NCBI GenBank assembly: GCA_011056555.1
Contig: DSEQ01000011.1
Coordinates: 29,431-93,430, forward strand
DNA length: 64,000 nucleotides
Direction of reading: 5' to 3'
Source of the DNA: Candidatus Zixiibacteriota bacterium
GTDB lineage: Bacteria; Zixibacteria; MSB-5A5; JAABVY01
Both the position numbers and the translations under genes were made by a program. The stretch's first letter is position 1. Each line of letters begins with the position of its first letter. Under the pieces are notes generated by a model, which was not told the origin of the DNA, did no database searches, and was given only the letters and a program-made list of their open reading frames with translations. Shown piece after piece: positions 63,914-64,000 of this stretch.

Positions 63914-64000
63914 TTATTTCAAGTACAACATCTTCTTTGAAATGACCTCATCCCCGGATTGAAGCTGATAGAAATATATGCCAGAGGGGACATCGTTATC
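63914..64000 (-). CDS. C-terminus of a secreted protein with FlgD-type sorting domain (partial)
   Basis: The last 28 residues of a minus-strand gene entering from the right edge: DVPSGIYFYQLQSGDEVISK then KMLYLK and TAA. The SGIYFY-L-SG-KKM pattern equals the C-terminus of the 1287-residue protein (SGIYFYRLKTGD...TKKMILLK), so it carries the same sorting signal. The rest of the protein is outside the window. Confidence 0.85.
   Translation of the reverse strand, partial: DNDVPSGIYFYQLQSGDEVISKKMLYLK

Overview
The window reads as chromosomal sequence of a Gram-negative-type bacterium of the FCB assemblage, most like uncultured lineages such as Zixibacteria or KSB1. Evidence: a C-terminal YPNPFNP...GIYFYRL sorting domain (FlgD-like, T9SS type A) on a large secreted protein and on a gene cut by the right edge, a PEP-CTERM protein, LVIVD and PD40 propellers, MurA and LpxH (peptidoglycan and lipid A), and NtrY/NtrX-like signalling. 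The phylum call is inference. No rRNA, CRISPR array, prophage or intact insertion sequence was found.

Layout: 1-0.9 kb holds a frameshifted HNH-like gene at the edge, tRNA-Arg(TCT), a DoxX gene and tRNA-Pro(TGG). 0.9-10 kb carries mostly envelope genes: TPR membrane protein, anchored propeller, Yip1-like protein, serine beta-lactamase-like hydrolase, SufS and a PEP-CTERM protein. 10-20.3 kb: methyltransferase, RtcA, MATE exporter, tandem-ACT protein, then a three-gene unit of substrate-binding-like protein, NtrY-like kinase and NtrC-family regulator, then an SGNH hydrolase. 20.3-20.9 kb is repeat-rich. 20.9-28.7 kb: membrane-anchored reductive-dehalogenase-like protein, Tex, superoxide dismutase, SDR protein, and a DUF438 (hemerythrin/PAS) plus DUF1858/DUF2249 pair behind a well-placed FNR-type box. 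28.7-30.5 kb: three unrecognised or little-known genes including a SLOG-DUF2971-like fusion. 30.8-43.7 kb: HutU, a QueG-like iron-sulfur protein with DUF4416, PurL, a 1,050-residue protease-propeller-barrel protein, MurA, LpxH, an HTH fused to a degenerate aconitase fold, and a HIT protein.

44.4-51.6 kb is one long minus-strand operon: rpmE, DUF1385, prfA, membrane protein, tldD, tldE, a 67-residue twin-arginine Cys-rich peptide, prmC. 51.6-52.8 kb is an accessory island of hairpin repeats around a YdeI-like gene with an in-frame TGA. 52.8-56 kb is glmM-glmS. 56.4-60.3 kb is a giant secreted LVIVD/dockerin/FlgD-domain protein. 60.2-63.6 kb is a nitric oxide module (Rrf2 regulator, quinol NO reductase, hemerythrin-like protein), followed by repeats and the tail of another secreted protein.

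Systems most worth follow-up: the TldD/TldE-Tat-peptide group inside the release-factor operon; the HTH-aconitase pseudoenzyme; the SLOG-DUF2971 protein; a multi-hairpin repeat family; and several genes whose promoters place the transcription start at or within three bases of the start codon, suggesting leaderless mRNAs.
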